The notes under the pieces: model-generated
The model's database searches: none
Told to the model about the DNA's origin: nothing
What the model saw: only the letters and a program-made list of their open reading frames with translations
Shown: positions 1-29,727 of the stretch, in pieces
Numbering within the stretch: the first letter of the stretch is position 1
How the letters are laid out: each line of letters begins with the position of its first letter
Assembly (NCBI GenBank): GCA_054601695.1
Contig: BAAHQB010000211.1
Span: forward strand, 1-64,000
Length of the DNA stretch: 64,000 nt
Reading direction: 5' to 3'
DNA from: Amorphochlora amoebiformis
Taxonomy: Eukaryota > Cercozoa > Chlorarachniophyceae
Program-made: the position numbers and the translations under genes

Positions 1-430
1 CCTAACCCGACACCCTAACCCTAACCCTAACCCGACACCCTAACCCTCACCCTAACCCGACACCCTAACCCTAACCCTAACCCGACACCCTAACCCTAAC
101 CCTAACCCTAACCCGACACCCTAACCCTAACCCTAACCCGACACCCTAACCAGACACCCTAACCCTAACCCTAACCAGACACCCTAACCCTTACCCGACA
201 CCCTAACCTGACACCCGACACCCTCTAGACCCTAACCCGACACCCGACACTCTAACCCGACACCTTAACCCTAACCCGACACCCTAACCCGACACCCTAA
301 CCCTAACCCAACACCCTAACCCGACACCCTAACCCTAACCCGACAACCTAACCCGACACCCTAACCCTAACCCGACACCCTAATCCTAACCCGACACCCT
401 AACCCGACACCCTACTAGCCTAACCCTAAC
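1..430. repeat. Degenerate telomeric array, left chromosome end
   Basis: Canonical CCCTAA hexamers alternate with a longer variant, CCCTAACCCGACA, and with point variants such as CCAGACA and CCCTCA. The C-rich strand runs 5' to 3' from position 1, as expected for a left chromosome end. The mixed units suggest proximal or subterminal telomere rather than freshly added repeat. Confidence 0.9.
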
Positions 431-462
431 TGAATCTCATAGACCTTGTTAAGTAGCGATGT

Positions 463-1606
<1,144 letters not shown>

Positions 1607-2485
1607 TTATAACAGAAGTAACGCAGCCGTTTTCTTCTTGTAGCGACCGACAGCTGCGAACTCTTCTGCGTTTGAGTCGGAGTCATCCCCGACCGTCTCT
1701 TCCTTCTCTTTAATCTTCTTGAACCAGAAGCCAATGAACTTGTCGAGCTTAAAAAGCGTGTACTCTAGCGGTGAGTATTCTTCTGGAATTGGAACTGAAA
1801 ATTCCACCTCAATGGGGGGCAAGGGCTTCTCTTTTAGTGTCACGAACCCTGACTTGGCTTGAGCGAAAATACTTGGAGGGAGCTTCCTTAGCATATCCGC
1901 AACAGGAGGTGAGATGATCTTCCTCACGTGAACCATGCGAATGGCGTTTTTTACCGTTAGCTTCATAGAAGTGTTGTTATTGCCCTTATTGAAGAATATA
2001 AACAACCCGTCGACGGTAGCACCAGCGAGTTCGGAGCTGCAGTGTAGGTAGAAGGGGGGGTCAAACGCTTGTGCAGAAATATCTTTGATGTGTTGCAGTT
2101 TCTTCTCATTGGCAAGCTTGAGAAGTTCCTCTTCTGAAAGCTCAGCTGCAGACGGTTTACTCGCAGCCGCAGCCGGCGCCGGCTCCGGGTAGCTATCCGC
2201 ATCTGGTACGTCCATAAGACTTTTTTCCTTACGCGGCTGCTTTCCTAGTCGACCATCATCATTGTCATCAGCATTTCGCTTGCGATATGATGACCCAAAG
2301 TTCTTCACCATCGTGAGAGTCACGTTTGGAAACGCTGGCAGGATCATGGTTTCCCATATGTGTTTCCATATGTGGGCTTTGGCCTGCTCAGGGACGGTTT
2401 TAATCGCATTTATTACGATATTCTTCTGAACGGTAGCACTACTAGACAGACCGCGTGTCTTCTTCTCTGCAACTTTTGAAGGCAT
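1607..2485 (-). CDS. Transposon-borne ORF of unknown function, 292 aa
   Basis: A single uninterrupted ORF with normal codon complexity, divergent from the transposase ORF and inside the same TIRs. The product is basic at its N terminus (VAEKKTRG), has a Lys/Arg-rich stretch with acidic neighbours around residues 65-90 (SYRKRNADDNDDG), an Ala/Pro linker near residues 101-112, and a more globular C-terminal half ending in a Lys-rich tail. I do not recognise a domain. In PIF/Harbinger elements a second ORF encodes a DNA-binding partner of the transposase, and the position and charge fit such a role, but this is inference. No frameshift is visible. Confidence 0.6.
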   Translation of the reverse strand: MPSKVAEKKTRGLSSSATVQKNIVINAIKTVPEQAKAHIWKHIWETMILPAFPNVTLTMVKNFGSSYRKRNADDNDDGRLGKQPRKEKSLMDVPDADSYPEPAPAAAASKPSAAELSEEELLKLANEKKLQHIKDISAQAFDPPFYLHCSSELAGATVDGLFIFFNKGNNNTSMKLTVKNAIRMVHVRKIISPPVADMLRKLPPSIFAQAKSGFVTLKEKPLPPIEVEFSVPIPEEYSPLEYTLFKLDKFIGFWFKKIKEKEETVGDDSDSNAEEFAAVGRYKKKTAALLLL

Positions 2486-2593
2486 GTTTCCCAGGCTTGG
2501 TGACGTTTGGCGGTTTGAGGTTTGTATTCAAGAGGCGTTTGGAAATGTTTCTATCTTTTCGGGTGTAGAAATTAAGGTATTATTACCAGGATT

Positions 2594-2650
2594 ATTTGCC
2601 GATGATTTGCCGATGATTTGCCGATGATTTGCCGATGATTTGCCGATTAT
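2594..2650. repeat. Short tandem repeat between the divergent transposon ORFs
   Basis: About five copies of a GATGATTTGCC-type 11-bp unit. A degraded version (ATTTGCAGATGA and similar) recurs at about 2810-2875, on the other side of the 2629-2838 stretch. These could be transposase or accessory-protein binding sites in the shared promoter; that role is inferred. Confidence 0.6.
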
Positions 2651-2902
2651 TTAGTCGTCGGATTCAAGTATATTTACCTAAACCAACAGACATTCGGAAC
2701 CCACAGACGCCAGATATGAAGGCTCGAGCGCCAGCTGATGGGGCCTGTGAAAGTCCGGAGTTTCTAGCGCCTGTCCCTTCCATGAAAACGGTAATTAAGC
2801 GTTTTTCATCCGATTATTTGCAGATGATTGGCAGATGAGTTGCCGATTATTCGCGGATGAATTTTCGATGATAAAATTCAGATAAATGAATTTTTTTTCA
2901 GG

Positions 2903-4583
2903 ATGAAAAAATCAAAGGATATATTCCCATTACTTCAACCGCTTCAACGAGAGCGCCTTCAACAGCAATCTTGGTCTCAGCCTCCAAGAGTGCTGCTATG
3001 CAGTCGACAAATATTGTGGTCAAAGGACTGGTGTTTCCTTCTCGATTTCTTGATGGCACTGCAGCACTTCGCTTGGAAGTATCCAGAAGGGCACTACGGC
3101 GGTACGATCTGGAAGATGTGTCGACAAAAGCACTCTGAGAAGGTGTGGAGGACTCTCAGTATTGTAGAGGCTTTCATGGACGAGATCAAGTTCGAGAACC
3201 GGCTGAAATCTGCCATCTTCATAGACGGACCGGATGCTTACTGCAGTATGCACACTGATTCATCAGATTTCATGATAAATCGTCCAAGTGATAGTGCGGA
3301 AGCGAAGAAACACTACACTTACAAGAGGCGGAAATTCGCCATGAGGTATGCGATCGCCGTTGCTGCCAACACTGGGGATGTGTGCTGGCTATCGTCTGGA
3401 CATCCTGCGGGGAGCATTTCGGACCTAAACATTAACCGAAGAGAGGGACTGGTGGAAGGGTTGCAGTTCTTCGAGCGTGTGGGGGCTGATGGCGCTTATC
3501 TCTGCAGGAGAGATCCCATGTACAAATGTCCTCATCGCAAACCAAGAGGCGGTGAGCTCACTGAGCAACAAATTCGTGAAAACGATGCTTTCGGTAATTA
3601 CCGTTCGATCGTCGAGAACGTCTTCGCTCGCGTAAAACAGTTTGCGTGTATGACGAGGTGGCATAATCGGGAACGACGTGCTCTAGTCGCTGGTTTACGT
3701 TTTTGACTCATTCCAATCAACGAAAGTTCCGGCCAATTCGAAGATTGGGCCTATCCTAACCCTAAACATTAACCGAAGAGAGGGACTGGTGGAAGGGTTG
3801 CAGTTCTTCGAGCGTGTGGGGGCTGATGGCGCTTATCTCTGCGGGAGAGATCCCATGTACAAATGTCCTCATCGCAAACCAAGAGGCGGTGAGCTCACTG
3901 AGCAACAAATTCGTGAAAACGATGCTTTCGGTAATTACCGTTCGATCGTCGAGAACGTCATCGCTCGCGTAAAACAGTTTGCGTGTATGACGAGGTGGTG
4001 TCATAATAGGGAACGACATTCTATAGTCGCTCGTTTCGTTTTCCAACTCATCCAAATCAAGCAGAAGTTCCGGCCAATTCGAAGATTGGGCCTATCCAAG
4101 AAAGAGCACGAAGAGCTTGCTGCAGCCAATTGGAGAGCTGCTGAACTCCACGGTGTTCCAGCTATTGTACCCGAGGCAAAACGAACGCGAAGACGACCCC
4201 GAGAACGCAAGAATCAACCAAGACTCGGGCGAAGACGTAAGGCTGCAAGGATTGCTCGCATGCCTCGCGGTGAAATCAAAATTGGTTCAGGTTCTGGTGA
4301 CGACGCTGATGAAGCCGACGCCTCCTGTAACTCTTACATCCAACCCGGAGATCCACTATCATCGGACACTGACTCAGGTTCCTCGGGGCGAGAAATTGCG
4401 AACGACACGGCGGTAGAAACTGATTATGGGATCTCTGAAGATAGGATTAAAGCTACCAGAGGCAGGGCTCCTCGCATGGCCAAGGTGGGAGCTCTTTTGG
4501 GTATGCGTGCTGCTAGCCTTCATGGTGAGAAAGTGGATCGGTTAATGCGCAGGAAGGCCCGACGAAATAGGCGCAAGACTTAA
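2903..4583 (+). pseudogene. DDE-superfamily transposase, interrupted by tandem duplication
   Basis: The first reading frame (2903-3706) contains the likely catalytic acids in context: IFIDGPDAYC, then GADGAYLC, then SIVENVFARVKQF, plus a KKHYTYKRRKFAMRY block and a PAGSISDLNI block. This resembles DDE_Tnp_4/Harbinger-like endonucleases. It stops at 3706. A second frame (3789-4583) repeats residues from MEGLQFFERVGADGAY onward and then carries the missing C-terminal tail, which is rich in Arg/Lys and Ser/Asp. The break is a 333-337 bp tandem duplication that shifts frame by one base; small differences between copies also create the stop in copy 1. The gene therefore looks non-functional as it stands, despite perfect TIRs. 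Superfamily assignment is by motif only. Confidence 0.75.
3424..4097 (+). repeat. Tandem duplication inside the transposase ORF
   Basis: Copy 1 is 3424-3756 (333 bp) and copy 2 is 3761-4097 (337 bp). They differ by a 3-bp indel (at the GAGGTGG site), a 1-bp indel and scattered substitutions. The four bases between them (3757-3760, taac) are absent from both copy edges and create a telomere-like CCTAACCCTAAAC across the junction. Confidence 0.9.
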
Positions 4584-4766
4584 TATATGCATGTATGAAA
4601 ACACACACAATAAAATTATATCTCATTTATTAAACTGCACATCTTTTTGATTATTTGAATTACATATTATTACATATAATTTATGATATTATAAATATGA
4701 AAAAAAAATACCTATATATTTTTAAATATATATGTACATGTAATAATATTATATTATATGTATGTG

Positions 4767-4827
<61 letters not shown>

Positions 4828-5340
4828 TATATACATATATATATCTAGATATATATATATATATAAAAAAATATATATATATATATATATATATAATAAT
4901 AATACAGATATATATATATATATATATATTAATTACTAAGACTGACAGTATTAAATTTAATAATCATAGAGTGACTAATGTCAAATAATATTTGTGTCTG
5001 ATTCTGACATAATTTATTAACTATAGCTACTAAGATTAAAGTAATAATTAACTACTAAGATTAAAGTTTAATAATAATCTAGATAATAATTAACTTGCTG
5101 AATACTACTTATGATAAATTATTACCAGAAATTAATAATCTAGATAATTATCAATGATATAGATGATGAATTTCTAGCCTATCTAGCTATGGCATTATTT
5201 AATATTACTATAATAATTACTCTGATCATATATATATCTAGATATATAGTATAAATTACAACTTGAGTCTTTAAAAGTAACTAAGTATTAACGGTCGATG
5301 ACCGCTTTTGACTTATCATGTAAGCTGAGAAAATTGGTTG
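4584..5340. other. AT-rich right interior of the transposon
   Basis: Contains (TA)n and (TAA)n tracts (about 4757-4930) followed by AT-rich sequence with repeated TAATAATC and CTAGATAA words. No gene is visible. It ends at the right TIR. Confidence 0.5.
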
Positions 5341-5362
5341 ACATCGCTACTTAACAAGGTCT

Positions 5363-5733
5363 CCTAACCCGACACCCTAACCCGACACCCTAACCCTAAC
5401 CCGACACCCTAACCCTAACCCTAACCCTAACCCGACACCCTAACCCTAACCCGACACCCTAACCCGACAGCCTAACCCTAACCTAGCTAACCCGACACCC
5501 TAACCCGACACCCTAACCCGACACCTAGGACACCCCACCTCGACACCCTAACCCGACACCCTAACCCTAACCCGACACCCAAACCCTAACCCGACACCAA
5601 GGTCCCTAACCCTAACCCGACACCCTAACCGTAACCCGACACCCTAACCCTAACAGCCTAACCCTATCCCAAACCCTAACCCTAACTGGACACCCTACTA
5701 GGCTAACCCTAACCCTAACCCTAATCCTAATTG
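5363..5733. repeat. Degenerate telomeric array internal to the transposon
   Basis: Same mixture as 1-430: CCCTAA with CCCTAACCCGACA variants, in the same orientation, becoming more degenerate to the right and ending near CCCTAATCCTAATTGAC. It is the proximal part of the array interrupted by the transposon. Confidence 0.88.
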
Positions 5734-5984
5734 ACTAGACTAGTAGATAGATTAGATCCAGAGGATACATACATTTGATACAGTTAAATTATGGACAATA
5801 TAAATTTATTAAAATTAGGAACAACTTTTACCTAGATTCTAGACATTTCAAATGTGTGAATTGTGGCCTTTGTTGTGGTGGTTCTAGTGGTTATGGACAG
5901 GCTTATTTAACCTTCCGGAGTAACGTTTTGTGATCTATACTAGCTATAGCGTAGATGGTGTGAATAGTACAGTCTGGGGACTTG

Positions 5985-10726
<4,742 letters not shown>

Positions 10727-11198
10727 TTTCGTCGCCACCGTCGTCGCCACTGTCGTAGCCACCGTTGTCGCTGCCGTCGCCGCCGTCGCCGTCATACTTC
10801 CTAGCGGCGAGATGTTACCTTGACTTAAATTGCACGTGTCCTTCGGAAAAACACACGTGTCCTGTTAAAATAATTGGCTGCACACACAGCCCCAGTCGCT
10901 TGGGCTTTGCAACATACATCGTCGCCGGATTATACACACGTGCATAGGCGATATCCAGACGCCATTCGGACCCCATCCAGGCGCCATCCAGACGCCATCC
11001 AGACGCCATCCAGACGCCATCAGATTCCAGACGGCATCCAGATTTCAGACAGCATCCAGATTCCAAACGGCATCCAGACGCCATCCAGCGACAGAAAGGT
11101 GTCATAAGGCGGCATAAGGCAGCATAAAGGCGGCATAAAAGGCGGCATTAAGGCGGCAGTTCGTTAGGAAGAGAAGCCTAATTCGAGCTGGAGACACG
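10727..11198. promoter_or_regulatory. Shared divergent upstream region of the beta-helix and LRR genes
   Basis: 472 bp between two divergent start codons, free of (TA)n. It contains GC-rich sequence, about ten copies of a CATCCAGACGC-type 11-bp unit (10960-11090), and a short GGCGGCATAA repeat (11105-11155) just before the LRR start. No TATA box stands out. A bidirectional promoter is inferred from the layout. Confidence 0.5.
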
Positions 11199-19038
<7,840 letters not shown>

Positions 19039-19404
19039 TCTGGTCTACTACCTCCCAATGATTCTCTGGGCCATCTCGATCATCTCGATCATCTGATCAT
19101 AAATCATCTACGTCATTTAGATCATCTGATGATACACGATCTAGATCATAGATGATCCAGGTGATCTAGCTCATCCAGATGATCGAGATCAATCTAGGTC
19201 ATCCAGATGGATCTAGATGAATCTAGGTCATGCAGATGGATCTAGATGATAGATGAAGATTCTAGGTCATCTGGATCATAGTAGTACAATCCAGACATCA
19301 TAAAAACAAAAACACTTTTGGTCCGTGAATTCCAATGACTGTCATCACTAATGTCTAGAATGTATATCCAAAATACAACTCATCTAGATCATCATCGATG
19401 TTCA

Positions 19405-19485
<81 letters not shown>

Positions 19486-19660
19486 ATATTAATATATATA
19501 TATATATATATTATAATTTCTTATGTGTATATGTATCTATATGTGTATATCTAGTATCTAGAGTATATACAACATATATGATCACGATATGTGTGTATAT
19601 CTAGATATGTGTGTGTACTAGTATAATATACATGTACTATATCTAGTAAATATCTAGAAT

Positions 19661-19714
<54 letters not shown>

Positions 19715-19846
19715 GATATGTAATTATACAATATAATGATGATATGATATCATATAGTCAGTGACTATGATACTAGTTAAGATCAGCACTCAGTAGCCCC
19801 GATCGAATACCATAACTTAGTAAAATTATGTGTCATCATACATCAT

Positions 19847-19887
<41 letters not shown>

Positions 19888-19915
19888 ATATATATAGTAG
19901 ATATATATATAGTAG

Positions 19916-19951
<36 letters not shown>

Positions 19952-20003
19952 CGAGATTTATACAATATTACACATGTACTAGATGTATATGCCAGTAATG
20001 GCC

Positions 20004-20041
<38 letters not shown>

Positions 20042-20131
20042 TAGATATATATAATATATTATATCATAGCACTAGTATCATAGTACTCCAACAATACGAC
20101 ATATTTATATATATACACACATATATCACTA

Positions 20132-20169
<38 letters not shown>

Positions 20170-20548
20170 TGTGATAAATATATATGAAGTTTGTGGCATG
20201 ATAAACATAGAATTGTAGTCTAGATACGAGATGGTAGTAGTCTAGTAGTGGTACTGACCGTCATATCATCTACATCCTAGAAAATCATGGCCATCATACT
20301 AACTTAATAAATCATTATCATAACTTAGTCTAGTTACCATATACTGACTGATGTACGTCATACATGAGTCATAACGCGTGTTTAGTGGTTTAGGGTTAGT
20401 AAAGTTATGATGTAAACGGTGGCATGGCATGATGATGATGACATTCCAGTCTAGAAAGTACTACTATGATATCGCCCGACATATACCGTCTTGTACTAGG
20501 CTCCGTTATATGCATCTATGCCATGATCATCAGATCTATGATACGCAC

Positions 20549-20582
<34 letters not shown>

Positions 20583-20633
20583 TATATCATAATATATATA
20601 TATATATATATACATGTATAATTATATATATAT

Positions 20634-20679
<46 letters not shown>

Positions 20680-20731
20680 ACATATATATATATCATGCAT
20701 ACACACATATATATATATATATATACATATA

Positions 20732-20821
<90 letters not shown>

Positions 20822-20833
20822 TTTTTTACGTAT

Positions 20834-20892
<59 letters not shown>

Positions 20893-20905
20893 CATATACA
20901 CATAT

Positions 20906-20952
<47 letters not shown>

Positions 20953-20980
20953 TCTGAATACACACTATATATATATATAT

Positions 20981-21031
<51 letters not shown>

Positions 21032-21053
21032 AGTTATATAATTATATATACAT

Positions 21054-21163
<110 letters not shown>

Positions 21164-21421
21164 CTAGGTAGGGATACAGCAATCGGATACAAGTAAAAAG
21201 TACATGTAGTTAAGCTAATTTACCGTTTCCACTTAAACTAATTTACCGTTTCCACTTAAACTCTGAAAACAAACTCGGTGTGCAAGCCTATGCATGATGT
21301 GTATAGCAACGGTACATCTGCATGATGCGTATAGCAACGGTACATGTATGTTAGCACATAGATTGGATACATCCACAGCCTCAGAGCTAGGCTACCCTGT
21401 TCAATTGCTCCTACTCGATCC

Positions 21422-21471
<50 letters not shown>

Positions 21472-21582
21472 CATATACATACTACCACTTACTATAGTAT
21501 ACTACTAGTAATTGTAGTATGTAGTATATTAGGCTAGATTGTAGCTACCATATCACAGCAAAGTATAATTACTACCCGTACG

Positions 21583-21619
<37 letters not shown>

Positions 21620-21683
21620 GTATATACATATATATATATGTGTATATATTATATATAATATATATATATATACATGTATATAT

Positions 21684-21788
<105 letters not shown>

Positions 21789-21863
21789 CATGGTGAGTCC
21801 ATATATACATGGTGAGTCCATGCAAGTGCATGTGACATGTGCACGATAAGAGGGTAGTAGAAA

Positions 21864-22223
21864 GTGCTTCGGGATAACAAATTTGACCACATGATGTCCT
21901 ACTCGCCAAAATTTGACTTGAGTTTGGACCATATATCTCTGTTTGCGCGATGTACATTCTGGACGAGGTTAGGGCAAAAGAACCGACCCAGTGGAAAAGT
22001 GCATATGGAGCGATTAGACAGCTGGGATAGGATCAAGGATCACTTGGCGCCAGTAAACATGTTACCACGCCTCAGAAAGCCTTATGTACCTCTTTACACA
22101 CCCGCTATGCGCGTTAACTCTAACGAAGGTATGGTAGTGTACAACAATTGTATACCTGTAGCCCTCCATCAACCCAGGCGTCGTTGCAACCCTTTTGCTA
22201 GCCGAGCACGTACACCTACATAA
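21864..22223 (+). CDS. Uncertain ORF, 119 aa
   Basis: A non-repetitive open frame (SYSPKFDLSLDHISL, RLDSWDRIKDHLAPVNMLP) with ordinary amino-acid composition, unlike the TA-derived frames around it. Another frame nearby (about 22290-22437) reads YEDNVDPKHNVPDEMDLC and ends at a stop, so both could be pieces of one small gene. I found no phase-consistent intron joining them and do not recognise a family. It could be non-coding transcript or chance. Confidence 0.22.
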   Translation: MLRDNKFDHMMSYSPKFDLSLDHISLFARCTFWTRLGQKNRPSGKVHMERLDSWDRIKDHLAPVNMLPRLRKPYVPLYTPAMRVNSNEGMVVYNNCIPVALHQPRRRCNPFASRARTPT

Positions 22224-22504
22224 CATATCTCACCTAACTCTTAACCTACATAACATATCTCACCTAACTCTTGACGCAAACCCAAACTCAAAGGCTATTA
22301 CATGTATGTATATGTATGAAGACAACGTTGACCCAAAGCACAATGTTCCAGATGAAATGGATTTGTGCGTTATAACATTGCGGCAATGGGGTTGCTCAAC
22401 TACAAGCAAACGACGACGAATCTCGACAATGATGTAATAATATTATGATATGTCACGGCATGTACAGTATAAACATGTCGTGGGCCCATGGCGAATCAAC
22501 AAAC

Positions 22505-22672
22505 ACTCAACTGACCGTGGATTCGTTTGGGTTCTTTTGGATTCGTTTGGATTCTTTTGGATTCGTTTGGATTCGTTTGGATTCGTTTGGATTCGTTTGG
22601 ATTCGTTTGGATTCGTTTGGATTTTTTTGGATTCGTTTGGATTCGTTTGGATTAGTTTGGATTCGTTTGATC
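22505..22672. repeat. 11-bp minisatellite GATTCGTTTGG
   Basis: About fifteen near-perfect copies. Long frames on both strands here are repeat translations. It lies about 145 bp upstream of the REEP start. Confidence 0.9.
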
Positions 22673-22816
22673 GATCTCCACCCGCTGCAAATATCAAGAA
22701 TTAAGATACTAGTCAAGGATATGCACATATCCGTTTAGTGATGTACACTTGCAGATGGGACTACCGTGGGACAGCGCCAATAAGAAGTTAATTCTCCGGG
22801 CCTGGCAAAGCACAGC

Positions 22817-25990
<3,174 letters not shown>

Positions 25991-26127
25991 CACATACATA
26001 CAGACATACTTTCAACACCCAAATATAAGTTCTGGCGTCCAGATCGTATTGAATGCAATACATGGGATAGCTCCACACTCATCGGCATTGTGTATGTTGG
26101 GCGCCAATTACGAGACTCATATACCGA

Positions 26128-26195
26128 TGTGCATAGCGATGTGCACAGCGATGTGCATAGCGATGTGCATAGCGATGTGCATACACAGCATATGT
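26128..26195. repeat. 12-bp repeat GCATAGCGATGT
   Basis: About six tandem copies between the last REEP exon and the first lipoxygenase exon. Confidence 0.7.
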
Positions 26196-26436
26196 ATACC
26201 TGAGGGCAAGTGCATGTATTGGCGCCTGGGTGTGTGGTGTGTGTGTAGGTGCTTGGGACTAGTACCCAGTGGGTAGAGTGATTGTGAATTGTTGGTGTGA
26301 ATATCTCAGGACAAGTACACACTCATTCTCATCAACAAGTTCCCGGCCAAGGTTTTATAACTTACGTGTTCGTATGTATATTTCCCGGCCGAGGTTTTAG
26401 AACTAACCTGTTCGCTATGTATTCAACCATGCATTC

Positions 26437-26951
26437 ATGCCGCTAAGTCCGTGGCAGCATTTGAGTTTGTGGAGACGACAGGTAATCGAAGCCAACCACA
26501 ACAAGAAGGGCGGCGTACACACAGACCTGAGCAAAGCCTCTACCACACACGGATGGAAGGTACGTTTCTTCACACTAGATGCGGAATCGGAATCCCTATC
26601 CCTATCCCTATCCCTATTGCACCCCCATCGTCGACACAAAGATATGAAACCGCCATGCGTATCTACCGTATCCACTGTGTCTACTGTATCGTATCTACTG
26701 TATCTACCGTATCTACAATATTTAGCGGACTCCATGTGTACAACACGCGTAAAACACGTGTATAACACGCATGTAACACGCGTACAACATCAATGTACAC
26801 GGAGGTATTCTCAGTGGTCGTTGCTGCAGTGCAATGTTGAGTTGTCCACGTGGTATGTTTGCAATAAAATACACAGGAGACCAAGAAGGGATGGGTGAAA
26901 AAAAAGGCCAAGGTTCAGGCAATCATCAAGATAGGTATACATGTACTATAA

Positions 26952-27017
<66 letters not shown>

Positions 27018-27052
27018 CAATCAATATATATACACATATATTCATATATATA

Positions 27053-27096
<44 letters not shown>

Positions 27097-27844
27097 ATGC
27101 AGATAGTATACATATATATTTATACCTTCAGTATTTTTTATATACATGTGTATATATGTCCAAATCTGCACACATGATATTGGAATGATTGGAAAGAGCC
27201 TTACTTACCATCTCCTATCAACCCTCAAATATCTCAACATTACACCAAAATCATATCAACATCACATCAACATCACATCGACATCATATCACATCAACAT
27301 CACATCAACATCACATCAACATCACATCAACATCACATCAACACCAACATCAACATCAACATCAACATCAACATCAACATCAACATCAACATCAACATCA
27401 ACATCAACATCAACACCAACATCAACATCAACACCAACATCAACATCAACATCAACATCAACATCAACATCAACATCAACATCAACATCAACATCAACAT
27501 CAACATCACATCAACATCACATCAACATCACATCAACATCACATCGACAATTACATCACATCGACATCACATCGACATCACATCAACATACAACATCGTA
27601 TACACATGACATGAACATGACATGGTGGTCATAAAACAGGGAAGGGAGACAGTTTCAAGTTCCCAATCCTGGAGGACGCCCACTTTGGCAAGACCAAGTT
27701 CTCCGAGAGGCTGATACGCAAGCTTATCCGGTTCGAGACCTTGTTCCCCCTCCAGGACACGTACATTGACGTTTCGCCTGCTGCGGTTGACAAGCTGCTA
27801 GTGGATCTCAAGCTAGCTCCCGGGATGGCTATGCCAAGGTATCG

Positions 27845-27877
<33 letters not shown>

Positions 27878-27879
27878 AT

Positions 27880-27970
<91 letters not shown>

Positions 27971-28944
27971 CATGTACACAGAATGTTAAGATATGAATAT
28001 ATATATATATATATATATATACTAGAATATGACGTGGGTTATTGATCAGGGCTCGACATGATTTCGCAGAGATGGAGAGCAACTCATCAATGTCTAGACT
28101 ATTCTTCTATGGACCCGGCGCCCCGTTCGTGAAGGAATTGGCCAGCGACGACCCCAACATCCATCTAGGACCGTTCGTCGTGGACTTTGCCGAGGATGCG
28201 AAGCGGTCAGTTCGGCTTGGATTCCGGGAATACGGTGCCAGAGTCCACTTCAGCCCCAAGCAAGAGCTGACGGCCATCTACGACTACCACGAGCGCGAGC
28301 TCGTGAAGCCTGGCGACCCCCACTGGGAGCACGCAAAGTGCTTGGTGCGAAACAATTTTGGGATGCGCATGACCTTCATCAACCACCTTATCCACACGCA
28401 CCTCTGCTGCGCCAACACCACCGTCAACGCGATGATAAACAACCTCAGCCCCGACAACCCCATCCGCAGACTGCTCACCGTCTTCACATTCCGCACCTCC
28501 TACATCAACTCCGCGGCCGCCGAGTCGCTTACGCCCGAGTTGAGCATGTCGCACCGCTGCTCCGCGCTCACGTATGCCTCTCTCGTTGGGGCCATGCAAG
28601 AAGGTATTCAAGACTGCCAAATCTTTCGGCCCTTTCCCCAGTGGGTGGAGGGAAAAGAGCTCATCAAGATGGCCAAGGTCGGCCGCTTTCCGTTTCTCGA
28701 GGACGGGCTCAACTACTACAACACCATTCGCAAGTTTGTGCAAGCTTGGATACAGACCAGCGTCGACACCAACTATCTTGACGACCGTAACTTGGCTCAG
28801 CTGCGTGACTTTTACTACGAAATCAAGACAAAGTGCTTAGACTTTTCGTACCAACCGCCTCACTTCTCCCTGGACGCCGCTCAGGATCTCATCACTCAGT
28901 TCATTTTCAATGTATGTGCTGGTTTTTTTTTTTTTTAATATATG

Positions 28945-28991
<47 letters not shown>

Positions 28992-29437
28992 ATATATGTA
29001 TACATATTACATATTCATATACACACATATCATGCGCACATATACAAACACTCATTACATACATGCATCACAAACATGCATAGCTATCTCCACATATTTA
29101 TTCACATACAAAAAAAGGTCACCGGTTATCATGAATATCTCACAATATCTCACAGGTGACCGGTTATCACGAGTTGGTCGGAAGCCTCGTAGACTTTGCT
29201 TGCAGCCTCCGACACTGCTCTGCGCGCTGCCGCCCAGGCGCTACAACCAACGATCTGCAATCCTTCCTCATGTGTGCGGCCGTCGCGGCGCTAACGTCCA
29301 TCCGAACCCCGCCTCTTATGTCCGACTTCCCCAACTTTTTCGCCAAGGACGGAGCGCCTGAGTGGGAGATTAAGGTATCGTACTATTCTCGTGTCCTATC
29401 GTACCTGTTATCGTCATATCTCAAAACTGCTATCCTA

Positions 29438-29502
<65 letters not shown>

Positions 29503-29727
29503 ATATATATATTAATAGATATTACATTATGTATTATATGAATTTCCAAACACACGTAGACGTAAATAGACGTAAGGCGATAACAAATGACACCGTTGTA
29601 GGTATGGGCAGCGTTCCAGAAGGATCTTGGCGAGTTGGTTGTTTTGAACAAGAAAAAGAACGCAAGCCGGCCGCATCCGTTTCGCTACTTCCAACCCGAC
29701 CAGCTTGAGTGCTCTGTGTCCATCTGA
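26437..29727 (+). CDS. Lipoxygenase (fungal/algal-type catalytic domain)
   Basis: Exons: about 26482-26559 (or from an in-frame ATG at 26437), 26877-26934, 27640-27838, 28050-28911, 29156-29374 and 29602-29727; all GT-AG with matching phases, 513 aa from 26482. Lipoxygenases oxygenate polyunsaturated fatty acids using a non-haem iron. The first two His ligands fit NHLIHTHL (codons at 28384 and 28399, HxxxxH), inside a typical [14 protein letters not shown]...INHLIHTHL context. The third His is in VTGYHELVG (codon at 29168), and the protein ends in SVSI, giving the conserved C-terminal Ile ligand. The usual Asn/His/Ser four residues after the third His is Gly here (HELVG), as seen by eye. No PLAT domain is visible. 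The N terminus is uncertain and could be fused to the upstream REEP exons. Confidence 0.88.
27245..27600. repeat. (CATCAA)n hexamer array before lipoxygenase exon 27640
   Basis: More than forty hexamers, with CACATCAACAT dodecamer variants at both edges, ending about 40 bp upstream of the AG at 27638-27639. Confidence 0.9.

Noticed and set aside
26437-26640. PH domain suggested by [11 protein letters not shown]
   Set aside because: A strong GTACGT donor follows TGGAAG, and the spliced reading continues into lipoxygenase exons; the PH-like look comes from intron sequence.
27146-27634. Ser-Thr and Gln-His repeat proteins
   Set aside because: Translation of the (CATCAA)n intron array; the phase-consistent lipoxygenase exons skip it.
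28207-28743. 178-aa minus-strand ORF
   Set aside because: Shadow of the main lipoxygenase exon.
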